Positions 24,650-33,512 of a stretch of DNA of 64,000 nucleotides are shown here, piece by piece; the stretch's first letter is position 1, and each line of letters opens with the position of its first letter. Location: assembly GCA_947495795.1 (NCBI GenBank), contig CANMAI010000001.1, positions 248,001 to 312,000 of the forward strand. The letters are read 5' to 3'. Below the pieces are notes generated by a model. The model was not told the DNA's origin. It saw nothing but the letters and a program-made list of their open reading frames with translations, and did not search any database. The translations under genes and the position numbers were made by a program. This DNA comes from an uncultured Paracoccaceae bacterium. GTDB lineage: Bacteria; Pseudomonadota; Alphaproteobacteria; Rhodobacterales; Rhodobacteraceae.

Positions 24650-26203
24650 ATGAGCACACCCACGGCTTTCGACAATCCCGGCGATCCGCGCCCTACCGCC
24701 GTCATAATCGGCGCAGGCTTTGGCGGGCTGGCCGCAGGCATCCGCCTTGGTGCCAAGGGCTACCGCGTGGTGATGGTGGACAGGCTCGATAACCCCGGCG
24801 GCCGCGCCACCGCCCATCACCAGAACGGCTATCGATTCGATCTCGGCCCCACCATCGTCACCGTCCCCCAACTCTTCGAGGCGCTCTGGGCGCTAGCAGG
24901 CCGCAAGATGTCGGATGACATCGAGATCGTGCCCATGGATCCCTTCTACACGATCCGCTTTGCCGACGGTGAAACCTTCACCGCAACAGGCGATGATGAT
25001 CAGATGCGTGCAGAGGTCGCCCGCCTCTCTCCCAAGGATGCCAAGGGCTACGATAAGTTCCTGAAGGATGCCGAAACCCGCTACTGGTTCGGCTTCGAGG
25101 ATCTCGGCCGCCGCCCGATGAACCGGCTTCTCGATCTCATCAAGGTGCTGCCGAAATTCGCATGGCTCCGTGCGGATCGCTCCAATTACGGCCACGCCGC
25201 CGCCCGGATGAGAGATGAACGCCTGCGCATGGCCTTTTCCTTCCACCCGCTCTTCATCGGCGGTGATCCTCTCCACGTCACCTCCATGTACTCGCTCGTC
25301 GCCCATCTCGAAAAAGAGTTCGGGGTCCACTACGCAATGGGCGGGGCAGGAGCGCTGGCCAAAGCGATGGCAGGCCTTGTCCGCCATTTCGGCGGTGCGC
25401 TCCATTTCGGGATAGATGTGGAGGAGATCACGACAGAGAACAACAGGGCCACCGGCATCCGCCTCGCCGATGGCACCGAAATCGCCGCCGATATCGTCGT
25501 CAGCAACGCCGATGCGGGCCACACCTACACGCATCTTCTGGGCAAGACGCCCAGGAAACGGTGGAGCGATGGCAAACTGAAGCGTATGCGCTGGTCCAAC
25601 GGTCTCTTCGTCTGGCATTTCGGCACCAAGGGCACGCGCGGCAAGTGGCCCGATGTCGGCCACCATACGATCCTAAACGGCCCGCGTTACAACGGCCTTC
25701 TCCATGATATCTTCCTTCACGGCAAACTCGCGGATGACATGAGCATCTACCTCCACCGCCCAAGCGCCACCGATCCCACATCCGCGCCCGAAGGTTGCGA
25801 CAGCTGGTACGCGCTCGCCCCGGTCCCCCATCTCGGCTTCAGGAACCCGGTGGACTGGCAGACAGAAGAACAGAAATACCTCGCCAAGGTTCAGGCCATG
25901 CTGGAGAGCACCGTCCTCCCGGGCCTGTCACAGCATGTCGTCGAAAGCCACATCATGACGCCCGAAAGCTTCCGTGACCGCTACCGCTCTCCCCATGGCG
26001 CTGGCTTCAGTCTGGAGCCACGCATCCTGCAAAGCGCATGGTTCCGCCCACACAACATCTCGGAAGAGGTTGAAAACCTCTATCTCGTCGGTGCAGGCAC
26101 CCACCCCGGCGCGGGCCTGCCGGGCGTTGTCTCCACCGCCGAAGTGCTGGAAAAGCTGGTGCCCGATGCCCCGGCTGTCGACATTCCAATGGCCGCGCAA
26201 TGA
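24650..26203 (+). CDS. crtI: Phytoene desaturase CrtI
   Basis: 517-residue FAD-dependent desaturase that converts phytoene to neurosporene or lycopene at the membrane. The N-terminal dinucleotide fold is VIIGAGFGGLAAGIRLGAKG with GGRATAHHQNGYRFDLGPT. The C-terminal bacterial-type phytoene desaturase signature includes NLYLVGAGTHPGAGLPGVVSTAEV. The length is normal for CrtI. The stop overlaps the crtB start by 4 nt. It is divergent from crtA and probably repressed by PpsR through the site just upstream. Confidence 0.97.
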   Translation: MSTPTAFDNPGDPRPTAVIIGAGFGGLAAGIRLGAKGYRVVMVDRLDNPGGRATAHHQNGYRFDLGPTIVTVPQLFEALWALAGRKMSDDIEIVPMDPFYTIRFADGETFTATGDDDQMRAEVARLSPKDAKGYDKFLKDAETRYWFGFEDLGRRPMNRLLDLIKVLPKFAWLRADRSNYGHAAARMRDERLRMAFSFHPLFIGGDPLHVTSMYSLVAHLEKEFGVHYAMGGAGALAKAMAGLVRHFGGALHFGIDVEEITTENNRATGIRLADGTEIAADIVVSNADAGHTYTHLLGKTPRKRWSDGKLKRMRWSNGLFVWHFGTKGTRGKWPDVGHHTILNGPRYNGLLHDIFLHGKLADDMSIYLHRPSATDPTSAPEGCDSWYALAPVPHLGFRNPVDWQTEEQKYLAKVQAMLESTVLPGLSQHVVESHIMTPESFRDRYRSPHGAGFSLEPRILQSAWFRPHNISEEVENLYLVGAGTHPGAGLPGVVSTAEVLEKLVPDAPAVDIPMAAQ

Positions 26204-27363
26204 ACGCCCAAAAGCGCTTCCAGATTGATCCGAAAGATCACATCGCCAAAAGCCCGAGAGCGCCGAAGGCGTGGCAGGGTTTGGGTGATTCCACCATATC
26301 TGGAAATGCTGTAAGCTCCATTCATACCCCCGAAGCGGATCTGGAGGCGTGCCGTGCCGCCATCAAACACGGCTCCAAAAGCTTCCACGCCGCCTCCAAA
26401 CTCCTGCCCGCAAAGGTCCGCGATCCGGCCCTCGCTCTCTACGCCTTCTGCCGCCTTGCTGACGATGCCGTGGATCTCGTGGAGGCAAAATCAGCAGCCG
26501 TCCTCCGCCTCCGCGAACGTCTCGACGCGGCCTACGCAGACCATCCTTTCGACACCGCCGCCGACCGTGCCTTCGCCCGCATGGTAGAGGCCACCCAAAT
26601 GCCCCGCGCCCTGCCGGATGCCCTCCTCGAGGGCTTCGCCTGGGATGCGATGGAACGCCGCTACGACACAATATCAGATGTCCGCGCCTATTCCGCCCGC
26701 GTCGCCTCCACCGTCGGCGCGATGATGACCGTGATAATGGGCGTGCGCGATGCCGATGCGCTCGCCCGCGCCTGCGATCTCGGGGTGGCCATGCAACTTA
26801 CCAACATTGCACGGGATATCGGCGAAGACGCCCGCGAAGCCCGCCTCTACCTACCGCAGGATTGGATGCGCGCCGAAGGCCTTTGCCCGGAAACCTTCCT
26901 CGCCAATCCACAGCCCAGCCGTCCGCTCGCTCAGGTCACCCACCGCCTCCTCGCAGAAGCAAACCGCCTCTATATCCGCTCCGAAGCAGGTATCTCCATC
27001 CTCCCCCCCCGCTCCCGCCCGGCAATCTACGCAGCACGCTATATCTATGCCGCAATAGGTGGTGCCGTCCGCCGCAACGATCTGGACAGCGTCACCCACC
27101 GCGCCCACACCAGCACCTCGCGCAAAATGGTACTGGCCACCAAATCCCTGTTGGCCGCGAGCATATCCACCATAACCCCGCGCAACCCCGTCCTCTACGC
27201 GGACCCGCTGCCGGAAACGGCCTTCCTGGTAGAGGCTGCCGCCCAAAGAACTCAATCCAGAAGCCTCTTCGACATGGATCGCCGCCTCACCACAGTGGCC
27301 GACCTCTTCCTTCAACTCGAAGACCACGAGCAAAAGCGCCGCGAAGCCAGCCGCACGGCTTGA
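26200..27363 (+). CDS. crtB: Phytoene synthase CrtB with N-terminal extension
   Basis: Condenses two geranylgeranyl-PP into phytoene. The catalytic part carries GSKSFHAASKLLP, ALYAFCRLADDAVD (first Asp-rich motif), AYSARVASTVGAMM and LGVAMQLTNIARDIGEDA (second Asp-rich motif). With the ATG at 26200, coupled to the crtI stop, the protein has 387 residues. About 45 of these precede the usual family start (around PEADLEACRAAIKHGS). The extension is low in hydrophobic residues, and its DNA contains a short sequence also found after trpA. No other ATG lies before the conserved part, so the extension is either real or a non-ATG start is used. Confidence 0.94.
   Translation: MNAQKRFQIDPKDHIAKSPRAPKAWQGLGDSTISGNAVSSIHTPEADLEACRAAIKHGSKSFHAASKLLPAKVRDPALALYAFCRLADDAVDLVEAKSAAVLRLRERLDAAYADHPFDTAADRAFARMVEATQMPRALPDALLEGFAWDAMERRYDTISDVRAYSARVASTVGAMMTVIMGVRDADALARACDLGVAMQLTNIARDIGEDAREARLYLPQDWMRAEGLCPETFLANPQPSRPLAQVTHRLLAEANRLYIRSEAGISILPPRSRPAIYAARYIYAAIGGAVRRNDLDSVTHRAHTSTSRKMVLATKSLLAASISTITPRNPVLYADPLPETAFLVEAAAQRTQSRSLFDMDRRLTTVADLFLQLEDHEQKRREASRTA
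26264..26281 (+). repeat. Short repeat shared with the trpA 3' region, copy 1
   Basis: CGAGAGCGCCGAAGGCGT lies inside the unusual 5' extension of crtB. The same sequence with one change (GGTGT for GGCGT) occurs after trpA at 63167-63184. The core GCGCCGAAGGCG is nearly palindromic. It may be a dispersed extragenic repeat, and two copies in one window are not enough to define a family. Confidence 0.35.
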
Positions 27364-27886
27364 AGCCAGAAGCGCAATCGGCATCGCAATCACCCGGCAC
27401 GGAATCAAGAGCGGAACGTGCCATGCTCGTCGTTGTTTGCGCCATTGGTTCAAGCCCCAATTACACTGCCGACACGCCTCATTGGGGCGGCACTGCTACC
27501 ACGTCGGGCCATCCCTCACCAACAACCGGCACGCACTGCCTGCCCACTGAAGGCGTATTGATGTCCCACATGACCTGCCCGAAAGGTACTGAGTTCTTTG
27601 CACGGGGCTGCGAATGATGACCTGTTTCAGGTCGGCCTTTCCAGTGGCCGGCTGTCACAGCTACTGAAGCTGATCATTGGACGGAGCGGCAAGGGCGTCC
27701 CCAAGCAATCCAGCCTTTCGGGCGCTCTCAGCACCGGTGCGCAGGAGTGCTTTCGCAGAATTGCACGTTCCGTGCCGCTTCATACACACCCTTTGACGCC
27801 GGGTTCAGCGTGACAGGTGCGATGCGTTTCGGCAGAGTGTCCGAAAGCCCTTAATGCGCTTCCGGTGAAGCGTGCCGGAGGAACCC
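27364..27886. other. 523-nt stretch without a recognisable gene
   Basis: This lies between crtB and the dienoyl-CoA reductase gene. Open frames here are short and resemble no family. Small inverted repeats are present (GACCTG...CAGGTC near 27620), and the last bases hold the ribosome-binding site GGAGGA of the next gene. In Rhodobacter-type clusters tspO or further crt genes would follow crtB, so this is probably the edge of the photosynthesis module. Confidence 0.6.
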
Positions 27887-29920
27887 ATGGCCCATACGCA
27901 CTATCCGAATATCTTCACGCCACTCGATCTGGGCCATGTGAGCCTGCCCAATCGGATCATGATGGGCTCGATGCATACGGGGCTGGAGGAGCGGGGGGAT
28001 TTCAACCGGATCGCCGAGTATTTCGCCGAACGCGCGCGGGGCGGTGTGGGCCTGATGGTGACGGGCGGCATGGCACCCAATGAGGAGGGCGGCGTATTGC
28101 CGGGCGCGGCGGGGCTGTTCTCGCCGGAGGATATTGCGAACCACAGGATTGTGACGGACAGGGTGCATGAGGCCGGGGGGCGGATCGCGATGCAGATCCT
28201 GCATGCTGGTCGCTATGCCTACAGCCCCAAATGCGTGGCCCCTTCGCCTGTGAAATCGCCAATCTCTCCCTTTCCGCCGAAGGAACTGGACCCGGACGGG
28301 ATCGAAAAGCAGATCGCCGATATCGCCACTTCTGCCGCGCGCGCGCGGGAGGCGGGGTATGATGGTGTGGAGATTATGGGGAGCGAAGGATATTTCCTGA
28401 ACCAGTTCCTCGTGACGCATACCAACAAGCGCGAGGATGAATGGGGTGGCGCTTACGAGAACCGGATGCGGCTGCCGGTGGAGGTTGTCGCCCGGGTGCG
28501 AGAGGCTGTGGGGCCGGACTTCATCATCATCTACCGGCTCTCGATGATCGATCTGGTGCCCAATGGCTCGACCTGGGAAGAGGTCGTGCAGCTTGCCAAA
28601 GCCGTGGAGGCGGCAGGCGCTTCGATCATCAATACCGGGATTGGCTGGCATGAGGCGCGGGTGCCGACGATTGCAACCTCTGTGCCGCGGCGGGCCTTTG
28701 CGGATGTGACGCAGCGGATGATGGGCGAGGTTTCGATCCCTCTGATAACGTCAAACCGCATCAACACGCCGGAGGTGGCGGAGGCCGTGCTGGCGGAAGG
28801 CTGTGCGGACATGGTGAGCATGGCGCGACCGTTTCTGGCGGATGCCGAATTTGTCGGGAAGGCGAAGGCCGGGCGGAGTGCGGAGATTGCGCCTTGTATC
28901 GCGTGCAATCAGGCTTGCCTCGATCATACATTCGAGATGAAGGTCTCTTCCTGTTTGGTTAATCCGCGGGCCTGTCATGAGACGGAATTGCGCTACGAGC
29001 CTGCGGCCGAGGCCAGGAAGATCGCCGTGGTCGGTGCCGGGCCTGCCGGGCTTTCGGCAGCGCTTGTGGCCGCAGAACGGGGGCATGCGGTGACCTTGTT
29101 TGATAGCGCCGAGATGCTTGGCGGGCAGCTGAACATGGCCAAGAGAGTGCCGGGGAAAGAGGAGTTCTTCGGGCTGGTGGATTACTTCGCGCGGATGGTG
29201 GAGGAGCAGGGCGTGGATCTGCGGCTCGGCACCCGCGTTTCGGCGGAGGATCTTGAGGGATTTGACGAGGTGATCGTGGCGACCGGTGTGCTGCCCCGCG
29301 ACCCGCGCATTCCGGGGCAGGATGGGCCGAATGTGGTGAACTATATCGATGTGCTGCGCGGCGGGGCCGAGGTGGGCCAGCGGGTGGCCATTATCGGTGC
29401 CGGCGGGATCGGCTTTGACGTTGCGGAGTTCCTTGCCCATCAGGGAGAGAGCCCCACGGAGGATCTGGACCTTTGGCGCAAGGAATGGGGGGTGACGACC
29501 CCCTGGACGGAGCGCGCCGGACTGGTGCCGGAAGGGCCGATGCCGGAAGCGCCTGCGCGGGAGATCACGCTGCTTCAGCGAAAGGCGCAGAAGCTGGGCA
29601 AAGGGCTCGGTAAGACAACCGGGTGGATACACCGGGCCAGCCTGAAGATGAAGAATGTAAAGATGGTGGGCGGCGTGAATTACGAGGAGATCGGACCGCA
29701 GGGGCTGAAAATTTCCACAGGCGAGGGGCGCGAAGATCCGCGCTGGCTGGAAGTGGATACCGTCGTGCTGTGCGCGGGCCAGGTGCCGGAGCGGAGCCTT
29801 GCGGACGCGCTGGAAGCTGGAGGGCGGAGCCCCCATGTGATCGGCGGTGCGGATGTGGCGGCAGAGCTGGACGCCAAGCGCGCGATTGATCAGGGCGCGC
29901 GACTGGCGGCTAGGCTGTAG
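27887..29920 (+). CDS. fadH: NADPH-dependent 2,4-dienoyl-CoA reductase (FadH family)
   Basis: 677-residue iron-sulfur flavoprotein for beta-oxidation of unsaturated fatty acids, or a close relative of the old yellow enzyme/trimethylamine dehydrogenase group. The N-terminal TIM barrel has FTPLDLGHVSLPNRIMMGSM and the catalytic region YDGVEIMGSEGYFLNQFL. The 4Fe-4S ligands are in CIACNQACLDH plus a later Cys. An FAD fold (VVGAGPAGLSAALVAAERG) and an NADPH fold (VAIIGAGGIGFDVAEFLAHQG) follow. The ATG at 27887 follows GGAGGA. The length fits FadH. It stands alone. Confidence 0.88.
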   Translation: MAHTHYPNIFTPLDLGHVSLPNRIMMGSMHTGLEERGDFNRIAEYFAERARGGVGLMVTGGMAPNEEGGVLPGAAGLFSPEDIANHRIVTDRVHEAGGRIAMQILHAGRYAYSPKCVAPSPVKSPISPFPPKELDPDGIEKQIADIATSAARAREAGYDGVEIMGSEGYFLNQFLVTHTNKREDEWGGAYENRMRLPVEVVARVREAVGPDFIIIYRLSMIDLVPNGSTWEEVVQLAKAVEAAGASIINTGIGWHEARVPTIATSVPRRAFADVTQRMMGEVSIPLITSNRINTPEVAEAVLAEGCADMVSMARPFLADAEFVGKAKAGRSAEIAPCIACNQACLDHTFEMKVSSCLVNPRACHETELRYEPAAEARKIAVVGAGPAGLSAALVAAERGHAVTLFDSAEMLGGQLNMAKRVPGKEEFFGLVDYFARMVEEQGVDLRLGTRVSAEDLEGFDEVIVATGVLPRDPRIPGQDGPNVVNYIDVLRGGAEVGQRVAIIGAGGIGFDVAEFLAHQGESPTEDLDLWRKEWGVTTPWTERAGLVPEGPMPEAPAREITLLQRKAQKLGKGLGKTTGWIHRASLKMKNVKMVGGVNYEEIGPQGLKISTGEGREDPRWLEVDTVVLCAGQVPERSLADALEAGGRSPHVIGGADVAAELDAKRAIDQGARLAARL

Positions 29921-29964
29921 GCCCTTTTATAAATGACGAGTTGATTTTAACGTTTGTTTCCTAG

Positions 29965-29980
29965 AGGGTTGATCAACCCT
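29965..29980. promoter_or_regulatory. Perfect 16-bp palindrome upstream of the binding-protein/kinase pair
   Basis: AGGGTTGATCAACCCT is perfectly self-complementary with no spacer. It lies in the 166-nt gap between fadH and the binding-protein gene, 107 nt before the latter's start. A loopless palindrome suits a dimeric DNA-binding protein better than an RNA hairpin. No T-run follows it, which argues against a terminator. Confidence 0.45.
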
Positions 29981-30086
29981 GAGTTGACGGTTCTGGCCGT
30001 TGGCTGACTATCAAATTGTTAACATTGGTGCGCAAAGACTCGTTGCAAATGCGAGACGTTTCCGCTGCATCAACAAGGATAGTGCT

Positions 30087-30854
30087 ATGCTCTGTTTTCA
30101 AAACTGCCATCGCAGGCTTCTGAGCCTGCTTCTGCTTGTTTCACTCGCCTTGGCATATACGTCTTCGGCCAGAGCGGAGGGGGTTATTCGCGTTGTTGCG
30201 GACGAGTGGCCGCCTTTTTCCGGATCCGAATTGCCTTCGGGAGGTATATCCCTTGATGTTATCGAGACAGTTCTGACAAAGGCAGGGTACAATGTAAAAA
30301 CAGACATTGTGCCGTGGGCGCGGATTATGGCCGGAGCATCCGAAGGCGGATTTGATGTGGTCGGAAGCCTCTTTATGGATGAAGAGCTTCAGAAAAGCCT
30401 GATATATGGCGCTCCGTTTTACGCAACGGAAATCCATTTTGTACGGCAAAAAGGGAGCACCACCACCTTCTCCGATCTGGCGAGCCTGAAGCCCTATAGC
30501 ATCGCGGTGGGGGACGGTTTTCTCTATGAACCGGCATTTGATGCCATGAACAGTCTGAACAAGGTGACCGTCACAACCACTCTTCAGGGCCTTAGAATGG
30601 TGGGCGCCGGGCGCGCCGATCTCACACTCGACAGCATGGAGGTTCTCACCCACTCGCTACAGCTTGCCGGGGGCGATCTGGCGGATCGGGTTGAGATCCT
30701 TCCCGGCGTATTGGCCAAACACGAAATTCACATGGCCGTTTCCAAAACCCTGCCCAACAGCAACGAAATAGTAGACGATTTCAATCGGGTTCTGGCCGAA
30801 ATGCAGGCCGATGGTTCCCTCGATGAGCTACTGCGAAAACACATTGCTCCATGA
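30087..30854 (+). CDS. Periplasmic amino-acid-type solute-binding protein (family 3)
   Basis: 255-residue exported protein with a Sec signal peptide (basic HRR, then LLSLLLLVSLALAYTSSARA, cleavage about residue 30). The mature part is a family 3 extracellular solute-binding fold: IRVVADEWPPFSGSELPSGGISLDVIE, and later AGRADLTLDSMEVL. The ATG at 30087 was chosen because the signal peptide begins there. No ABC permease or ATPase is nearby. Instead it overlaps a sensor kinase gene by 4 nt, which suggests a sensing rather than a transport role. Confidence 0.82.
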   Translation: MLCFQNCHRRLLSLLLLVSLALAYTSSARAEGVIRVVADEWPPFSGSELPSGGISLDVIETVLTKAGYNVKTDIVPWARIMAGASEGGFDVVGSLFMDEELQKSLIYGAPFYATEIHFVRQKGSTTTFSDLASLKPYSIAVGDGFLYEPAFDAMNSLNKVTVTTTLQGLRMVGAGRADLTLDSMEVLTHSLQLAGGDLADRVEILPGVLAKHEIHMAVSKTLPNSNEIVDDFNRVLAEMQADGSLDELLRKHIAP

Positions 30855-32380
30855 TTGATGAGGGAACCTCTGGCGGGTCCGGCCATGGAGGTGTTCGGAT
30901 GCACTTCGCTCCGCTTCAGTGGGTGAAGGCAAGAGGTATGCTTGCGCGCAAGCTCGTAGCTGTAATCCTTCTGACAAGCGCTGTTTTCTCCACCATTGCG
31001 GCTGCAGTACAGCTTTCGTTCTACTACCGGCAGGATCGGAACGAGGTTCTGAGCAGCTTTGCCGTGGTCGAAACCAGCTTTCGCCAAGGCCTTGAGAATG
31101 CCTTGTGGGAGTTCAACTTCGATCAGGTGGAGGTGCTGCTGGATGGGATCTTTGTTAAATCGGATATTGCCTTTGTTGGGCTGGTCGCCAGTACCGGAGA
31201 GGCTTGGGAACGCGGCACCGCCGATGCACCGAACACAATACTCAGAGAGCTGTTTCTCACCTATTCTTCAGGAAACGACACTGTAGCAGAAACCGTGGGA
31301 ACACTTCAGATCCGCCTTTCTCTGGAAGGCGTGCGATCCAGATTGTGGAGCCAGTTCTTTGCGCTACTGCTGACGAATTTTGGCCGCACAATCGTGGTTT
31401 CCTTTGTCATTCTGGCCGTGTTTGATCGTCTTGTAACCCAGCATCTCAAAAGGATTGCAAGCCATGTTGCAGATCCGGATTGGATGGAGCAGGGCAAATC
31501 GCTTGTTCTGAAGCGGAAAGCTGACGCAGAGAAGGACGAACTGGACAGCATCTTTGACGCAATCAATTCTGCGCAAACGGCGAGCCGGGACGCATTTTCA
31601 AAGATTGAGGCGGAGGTACAGGAGAGGCGCCGGAGCGAGGCGAGGCTCGCCGATAAAACGAGTGAACTGGAGCGGACAAATAGACGGTTGCAGGCCAGCA
31701 ATCAGGAGCAGGCCGAATTCACCTACGCAATCTCCCACGACCTGAAATCACCAACCAACACTATAAATATGATCCTCTCCGAACTGATCGAGTACCATCC
31801 AGACGAACTGGGCGAGGATGCTGTTCAGCTTTTGCTGAATGCCAACTCCACCATCGATCGGATGGGCCGTATCATTGAGGATGTACTTGAGTACTCGATG
31901 ATGATCGGAGCTAATGATAGTTTCGAACCCGTTGATCTTGACGAACTTCTGGAAGAAATCGTGAAGGACAGCAAGGGCGATATTGTTGCCTCGGGTGGCA
32001 CCGTTTCCTACGCGGATCTGCCTGCCATCAACGGAGTCAGATCTCAACTTCGGATGCTCTTTCAGAACCTTGTTTCAAATGCTCTGAAGTTCAGCCGCCC
32101 CGGTGTGCCGCCCATGGTTTCCATCAGTGCGGCTGGCAACAGCGAAAATGACCTTCAGCAGATTGTAGTGGCGGACAATGGGATCGGTATCGATCCCAAG
32201 CACACAGAACAGATCTTCAACCTCTTTCAGAGACTTCATAATTACGAAGAGTACCCGGGAACGGGGCTCGGGCTGACGCTGTGCAGGCGGATCATCACCA
32301 ACCATGCAGGGCAGATTGAGGTGGAGTCGACACCCGGCGCAGGAACGCGCATCCGTTTGCGCTTGCCCGCAGCCCCCTGA
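30851..32380 (+). CDS. Membrane sensor histidine kinase coupled to a binding protein
   Basis: 509-residue kinase. It has one membrane helix near residues 33-55, a periplasmic region of about 100 residues, a second helix near 160-185, then a coiled-coil linker (about 225-290) and HisKA with the phospho-accepting His296 in AISHDLKSPTNT. The ATPase domain has an N-box (LFQNLVSNALKFSRP), G1 (VVADNGIGIDP) and G2 (GTGLGLTLCRRI). Its start is translationally coupled to the binding protein. No response regulator lies nearby, so its partner is encoded elsewhere. The periplasmic region probably reads the binding protein; this is inference. Confidence 0.9.
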   Translation: MIDEGTSGGSGHGGVRMHFAPLQWVKARGMLARKLVAVILLTSAVFSTIAAAVQLSFYYRQDRNEVLSSFAVVETSFRQGLENALWEFNFDQVEVLLDGIFVKSDIAFVGLVASTGEAWERGTADAPNTILRELFLTYSSGNDTVAETVGTLQIRLSLEGVRSRLWSQFFALLLTNFGRTIVVSFVILAVFDRLVTQHLKRIASHVADPDWMEQGKSLVLKRKADAEKDELDSIFDAINSAQTASRDAFSKIEAEVQERRRSEARLADKTSELERTNRRLQASNQEQAEFTYAISHDLKSPTNTINMILSELIEYHPDELGEDAVQLLLNANSTIDRMGRIIEDVLEYSMMIGANDSFEPVDLDELLEEIVKDSKGDIVASGGTVSYADLPAINGVRSQLRMLFQNLVSNALKFSRPGVPPMVSISAAGNSENDLQQIVVADNGIGIDPKHTEQIFNLFQRLHNYEEYPGTGLGLTLCRRIITNHAGQIEVESTPGAGTRIRLRLPAAP

Positions 32381-32383
32381 GCT

Positions 32384-32399
32384 GAAGCGCGTTCGCTTC
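32384..32399 (+). terminator. Hairpin after the histidine kinase
   Basis: GAAGCG-CGTT-CGCTTC forms a 6-bp stem with a four-base loop just after the kinase stop codon. A second palindrome, GCCTTTTAAAAGGC (32413-32426), follows and is flanked by direct repeats of GCGTTTGCC. Together they probably end the transcript. Confidence 0.5.
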
Positions 32400-32480
32400 C
32401 GCAGTAGCGTTTGCCTTTTAAAAGGCGTTTGCCGGTGCGACAGACATCAAATAGATACAAGGGCCGCTGCACCTCTTTGC

Positions 32481-33464
32481 TCAAGCGTCCTCGCGGCCCA
32501 GAGTATCCATGATCTCCACAAGCTCTTCGGTAATTCCGGGCTCAGAAAGCGCATGGCCCGCATGGGTCACCATGCGAAGGGTGGATTGTGGCCAGAGATC
32601 GTGCAGCCGTTGTGCTGTAGCAGGCGGGCATATCATATCGTAGCGGCCCTGAACGATATAGCCCGGAATGTGCTGGATAAGGGGCATATCGCGGAAGATC
32701 TGGCCGTCCTCTTCCAGGAAACCCTTATGCGTAAAGTAGTGGTTTTCAAGCCGGGCGAAGGCACGGGCATAGGTGCCGGAAGGTGCTCCCCTGTGGCCGG
32801 TGGAGCTGATGGAGGCGAGCTGGCTTTCCCAACCGGCCCAGGCGCGGGCAAAACGCGTTTGTTCAGCCTGATCCTTGCCGAAGAGCCGCTTGCGGAAAGC
32901 AGCTATCAGATCGCCCCGCTCTGCCTTTGGCACCATATGCGAGAAGGCGCGCCATTGTTCCGGCCAGAAGGTGCCGGCCCCGCCACCATAGAACCAATCA
33001 AGCTCTGCCTGCGTCATGGTGAACACACCGCGCAGCACCAGCGCTTCCACCCTGTCGGGATGGGCTTGCGCATAAACAAGCGCAAGCGTCGCACCCCATG
33101 AACCACCAAAGACAGTCCATTTCTCAATGTCGAGTTCCTGGCGGATCCGCTCAATATCGGCCACCAGATCCCATGTGGTGTTGTTCTCGATGCTCGCATT
33201 CGGAGTGGAGCGCCCGCAGCCCCGCTGGTCAAAGAGAACGGCCCGGTATCTGTGCGGATCGAAGAACCTGCGCATCCCCGGAGAACAGCCACCACCCGGG
33301 CCACCATGCAGAACCACCACCGGCTTGCCATCCGGCGTGCCGCATTCCTCCACATAGACACGGTGATCCCCCGGCATCGCCATGATGCGCGAGCCGTAGG
33401 GCTCTCTGGGAGGGTGCAGGCTGCGCCTAGGTGACGCGGCACCGGTGTGGACGTTTTCTGGCAT
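32481..33464 (-). CDS. pip: Proline iminopeptidase
   Basis: 327-residue serine peptidase of the alpha/beta hydrolase fold that removes N-terminal proline from peptides. Motifs are the oxyanion [31 protein letters not shown], nucleophile elbow [10 protein letters not shown], late Asp in QGRYDMICP and catalytic His in THAGHALSE. The length is standard. It is divergent from ubiG with 48 nt between start codons. Confidence 0.95.
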   Translation of the reverse strand: MPENVHTGAASPRRSLHPPREPYGSRIMAMPGDHRVYVEECGTPDGKPVVVLHGGPGGGCSPGMRRFFDPHRYRAVLFDQRGCGRSTPNASIENNTTWDLVADIERIRQELDIEKWTVFGGSWGATLALVYAQAHPDRVEALVLRGVFTMTQAELDWFYGGGAGTFWPEQWRAFSHMVPKAERGDLIAAFRKRLFGKDQAEQTRFARAWAGWESQLASISSTGHRGAPSGTYARAFARLENHYFTHKGFLEEDGQIFRDMPLIQHIPGYIVQGRYDMICPPATAQRLHDLWPQSTLRMVTHAGHALSEPGITEELVEIMDTLGREDA

Positions 33465-33512
33465 AAAGATCGCGCTATATTAAACTCTGAATCACAATTG
33501 CAGGTTGGTCCT

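Noticed and set aside
27598-27813. A 71-codon open frame in the gap after crtB
   Set aside because: No clear ribosome-binding site, no family resemblance and irregular composition; treated as non-coding.
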